Shown one piece after another: positions 6,229 through 7,177 of a stretch of DNA of 7,177 nucleotides. The notes below the pieces were generated by a model. The model was not told the DNA's origin and made no database searches. It saw only the letters and a list, made by a program, of their open reading frames with translations. Positions within the stretch are counted from its first letter, which is position 1. Every line of letters begins with the position of its first letter. Made by a program: the position numbers and the translations under genes. This DNA is from an uncultured Clostridia bacterium (GTDB lineage: Bacteria > Bacillota_A > Clostridia > Oscillospirales > Oscillospiraceae): assembly GCA_947307505.1 (NCBI GenBank), contig CAMZJG010000046.1, positions 1 to 7,177 of the forward strand. Reading direction: 5' to 3'.

Positions 6229-6267
6229 AGCCCTGCGCAGCGCTTGACGCTTTGCGCGGGGCTTTTT
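6229..6267 (+). terminator. Rho-independent terminator after rpmE
   Basis: AGCCCTGCGCA (6229-6239) pairs with TGCGCGGGGCT (6253-6263) over 11 positions, one of them G-U. A small GCG/CGC stem lies inside, and a TTTTT run ends at 6267. It starts 15 bases past the rpmE stop. hflX begins only 48 bases beyond it with no convincing promoter between, so partial readthrough may supply hflX. Confidence 0.87.
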
Positions 6268-6301
6268 CCATGTTTACGGGCCTTCCGGCCCGGCAATAAG
6301 C

Positions 6302-6307
6302 GAGGAG
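6302..6307 (+). promoter_or_regulatory. Ribosome binding site that points to an ATA start for hflX
   Basis: GAGGAG sits 7 bases before ATA at 6315-6317, ideal spacing for initiation. An in-frame TAA at 6297-6299 closes the frame just upstream, so no further start is available there. A small hairpin, CGGGCC-TTCC-GGCCCG (6277-6292), lies just before this site. Confidence 0.65.
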
Positions 6308-6314
6308 AACGACC

Positions 6315-7177
6315 ATAGACAATAAGCAGAACAGCATACCCGGCCAGGTCCGGGAGAGAGCCGTTCTCGTGGGGCTGGATGCGGCCAGCATGGAGCCCGG
6401 GGAACGGAGCAGCGAAATCAGCATGGCGGAGCTGGAAGCTCTGCTGGAGACCGCGGGGGGAGAGGCGGTGGCCTGGACCCTGCAGAACCGGGATGCGCCG
6501 GATCCCGGCAGCTTCATCGGCAGCGGCAAGGTGCAGGAGGTCAAAGAACTGGTCCGGTCAGAGCACTGCGATCTGGTGGTGTTCGACAATGAACTCAGTC
6601 CCTCCCAGATGCGCGTCCTGTCTGAGGCTCTGGAGACGAAGGTCCTGGACCGCAGCGGTCTGATCCTGGATATCTTTGCGGGCCGGGCCCGCACCCGGGA
6701 GGGCCGGCTCCAGGTGGAGCTGGCCCAGTACCAGTACCTCCTGCCCCGACTCACGGGCATGTGGACCCATCTGGTGCGCCAGACTGCCTCCGGGGGCAGC
6801 AGCCCCATCGGCACCCGCGGTCCCGGCGAGACCCAGCTGGAGACGGACCGGCGGCATATCCGCCGGAAGATCCAGAAGCTGCGGGAAGAACTGGAGGAGG
6901 TGCGCCGGGTGCGGAGCACCCAGCGGCGCATGCGGCAGAAGAACGAGGTGCCCACCGTGGCCCTGGTGGGCTATACCAACGCGGGCAAGAGCACCCTGAT
7001 GAACGCCCTCACGGGAGCGGGTCTCCAGACCGGGGACCGGCTGTTCGACACCCTGGATACCACGACCCGCCGGCTGCGGCTGGACGAGACCACCGAGGTC
7101 CTTCTGAGCGATACCGTGGGCTTCATCCGCAAGCTCCCCACCCAGCTGGTGGAGGCTTTCAAGGCCACCCTGGAGGA
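6315..7177 (+). CDS. hflX: HflX-type ribosome-associated GTPase, C-terminus beyond window, apparent ATA start
   Basis: The 287 complete codons cover the HflX N-terminal domain and the first part of the G domain. HflX binds the 50S subunit and splits stalled or hibernating ribosomes using GTP. Family marks are RAVLVGLD (15-22), GSGKVQEV (69-76), DRSGLILDIFAGRARTREGR (112-131), GPGETQLETDRR (169-180) and a coiled linker (about 181-210). G-domain motifs are G1 GYTNAGKST (219-227), switch I TLDTTTRR (246-253) and G3 DTVGF (266-270). G4 and G5 lie past the edge. The frame has no ATG, GTG or TTG where the protein should begin. ATA at 6315 follows GAGGAG by 7 bases and gives a normal N-terminus; GTG at 6369 or ATG at 6390 would remove part or all of the first strand. 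The GTPase call is near certain, the start is not. Confidence 0.93.
   Translation, partial: MDNKQNSIPGQVRERAVLVGLDAASMEPGERSSEISMAELEALLETAGGEAVAWTLQNRDAPDPGSFIGSGKVQEVKELVRSEHCDLVVFDNELSPSQMRVLSEALETKVLDRSGLILDIFAGRARTREGRLQVELAQYQYLLPRLTGMWTHLVRQTASGGSSPIGTRGPGETQLETDRRHIRRKIQKLREELEEVRRVRSTQRRMRQKNEVPTVALVGYTNAGKSTLMNALTGAGLQTGDRLFDTLDTTTRRLRLDETTEVLLSDTVGFIRKLPTQLVEAFKATLE

Noticed and set aside
6244..6276. TTGACG in the rpmE terminator loop as the -35 box of an hflX promoter
   Set aside because: At 17-19 bases downstream only TCCATG, CCATGT or CATGTT is found, a poor -10 match, and the intervening sequence is the terminator stem.
6270..6299. Nine-codon frame (MFTGLPARQ, stop) just upstream of and in frame with hflX, considered as its true start or as an upstream peptide
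   Set aside because: It is closed by TAA, has no ribosome site, and its ATG lies at the base of the rpmE terminator T tract.
6185..6955. Minus-strand frame of 256 codons opposite rpmE end and hflX
   Set aside because: Its composition is almost only R, S, T, P and A, and the plus strand encodes an unmistakable HflX over the same bases.
1..7177. CRISPR arrays, tRNA or rRNA genes, transposase genes, prophage genes
   Set aside because: No spaced direct repeats, cloverleaf-like sequences, rRNA segments or transposase motifs were seen on either strand.

Overview
The window looks like chromosomal DNA from a GC-rich, low-branching Firmicute, most likely a gut Clostridia/Oscillospiraceae-type bacterium. 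This is inferred from strong AAGGAGG-type ribosome binding sites before most genes, clean sigma-A promoters in AT-rich gaps, strongly GC-ending codons, and the gene families present. I could not check taxonomy by search. Six genes are complete and two run off the ends.

Layout. At the left (1-809, minus strand) is a type II toxin-antitoxin locus: a RelB/DinJ-type ribbon-helix-helix antitoxin followed, after an unusually long 182-base gap, by a YafQ-like toxin cut by the window edge. The promoter has consensus-like boxes embedded in an 11-bp inverted repeat. The toxin keeps the fold signature but has lost most of the YafQ catalytic residues, and the gap holds hairpins and a repeat-like block.

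The centre (811-5911, minus strand) is one operon of four genes: ABC ATPase, six-helix ABC-2 permease, GldG-like membrane-anchored protein, and DUF4340 protein. They are joined by TGATG, a 19-base gap and TAATG. The operon has its own promoter, a structured leader of about 133 nt, and a strong terminator made of a 30-bp perfect palindrome plus T tract. The set resembles the GldA/GldF/GldG machinery named from Bacteroidetes gliding, here in a presumably non-gliding Firmicute. The likely assembly is a membrane ABC complex with two large extracytoplasmic partners; its substrate is unknown.

On the right (5936-7177, plus strand), divergent from the operon, are rpmE (zinc-type ribosomal protein L31) with promoter and terminator, and hflX (ribosome-associated GTPase), which runs off the right edge. 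The hflX frame has no ATG, GTG or TTG at the expected start; the only well-placed codon after a good Shine-Dalgarno sequence is ATA.

Most worth a second look: the apparent ATA start of hflX, the toxin lacking catalytic residues and separated from its antitoxin by a repeat-like insert, the Gld-like four-gene operon with an apparently three-fold repeated DUF4340 protein, and the compact divergent promoter region with its inverted repeat and structured leader.
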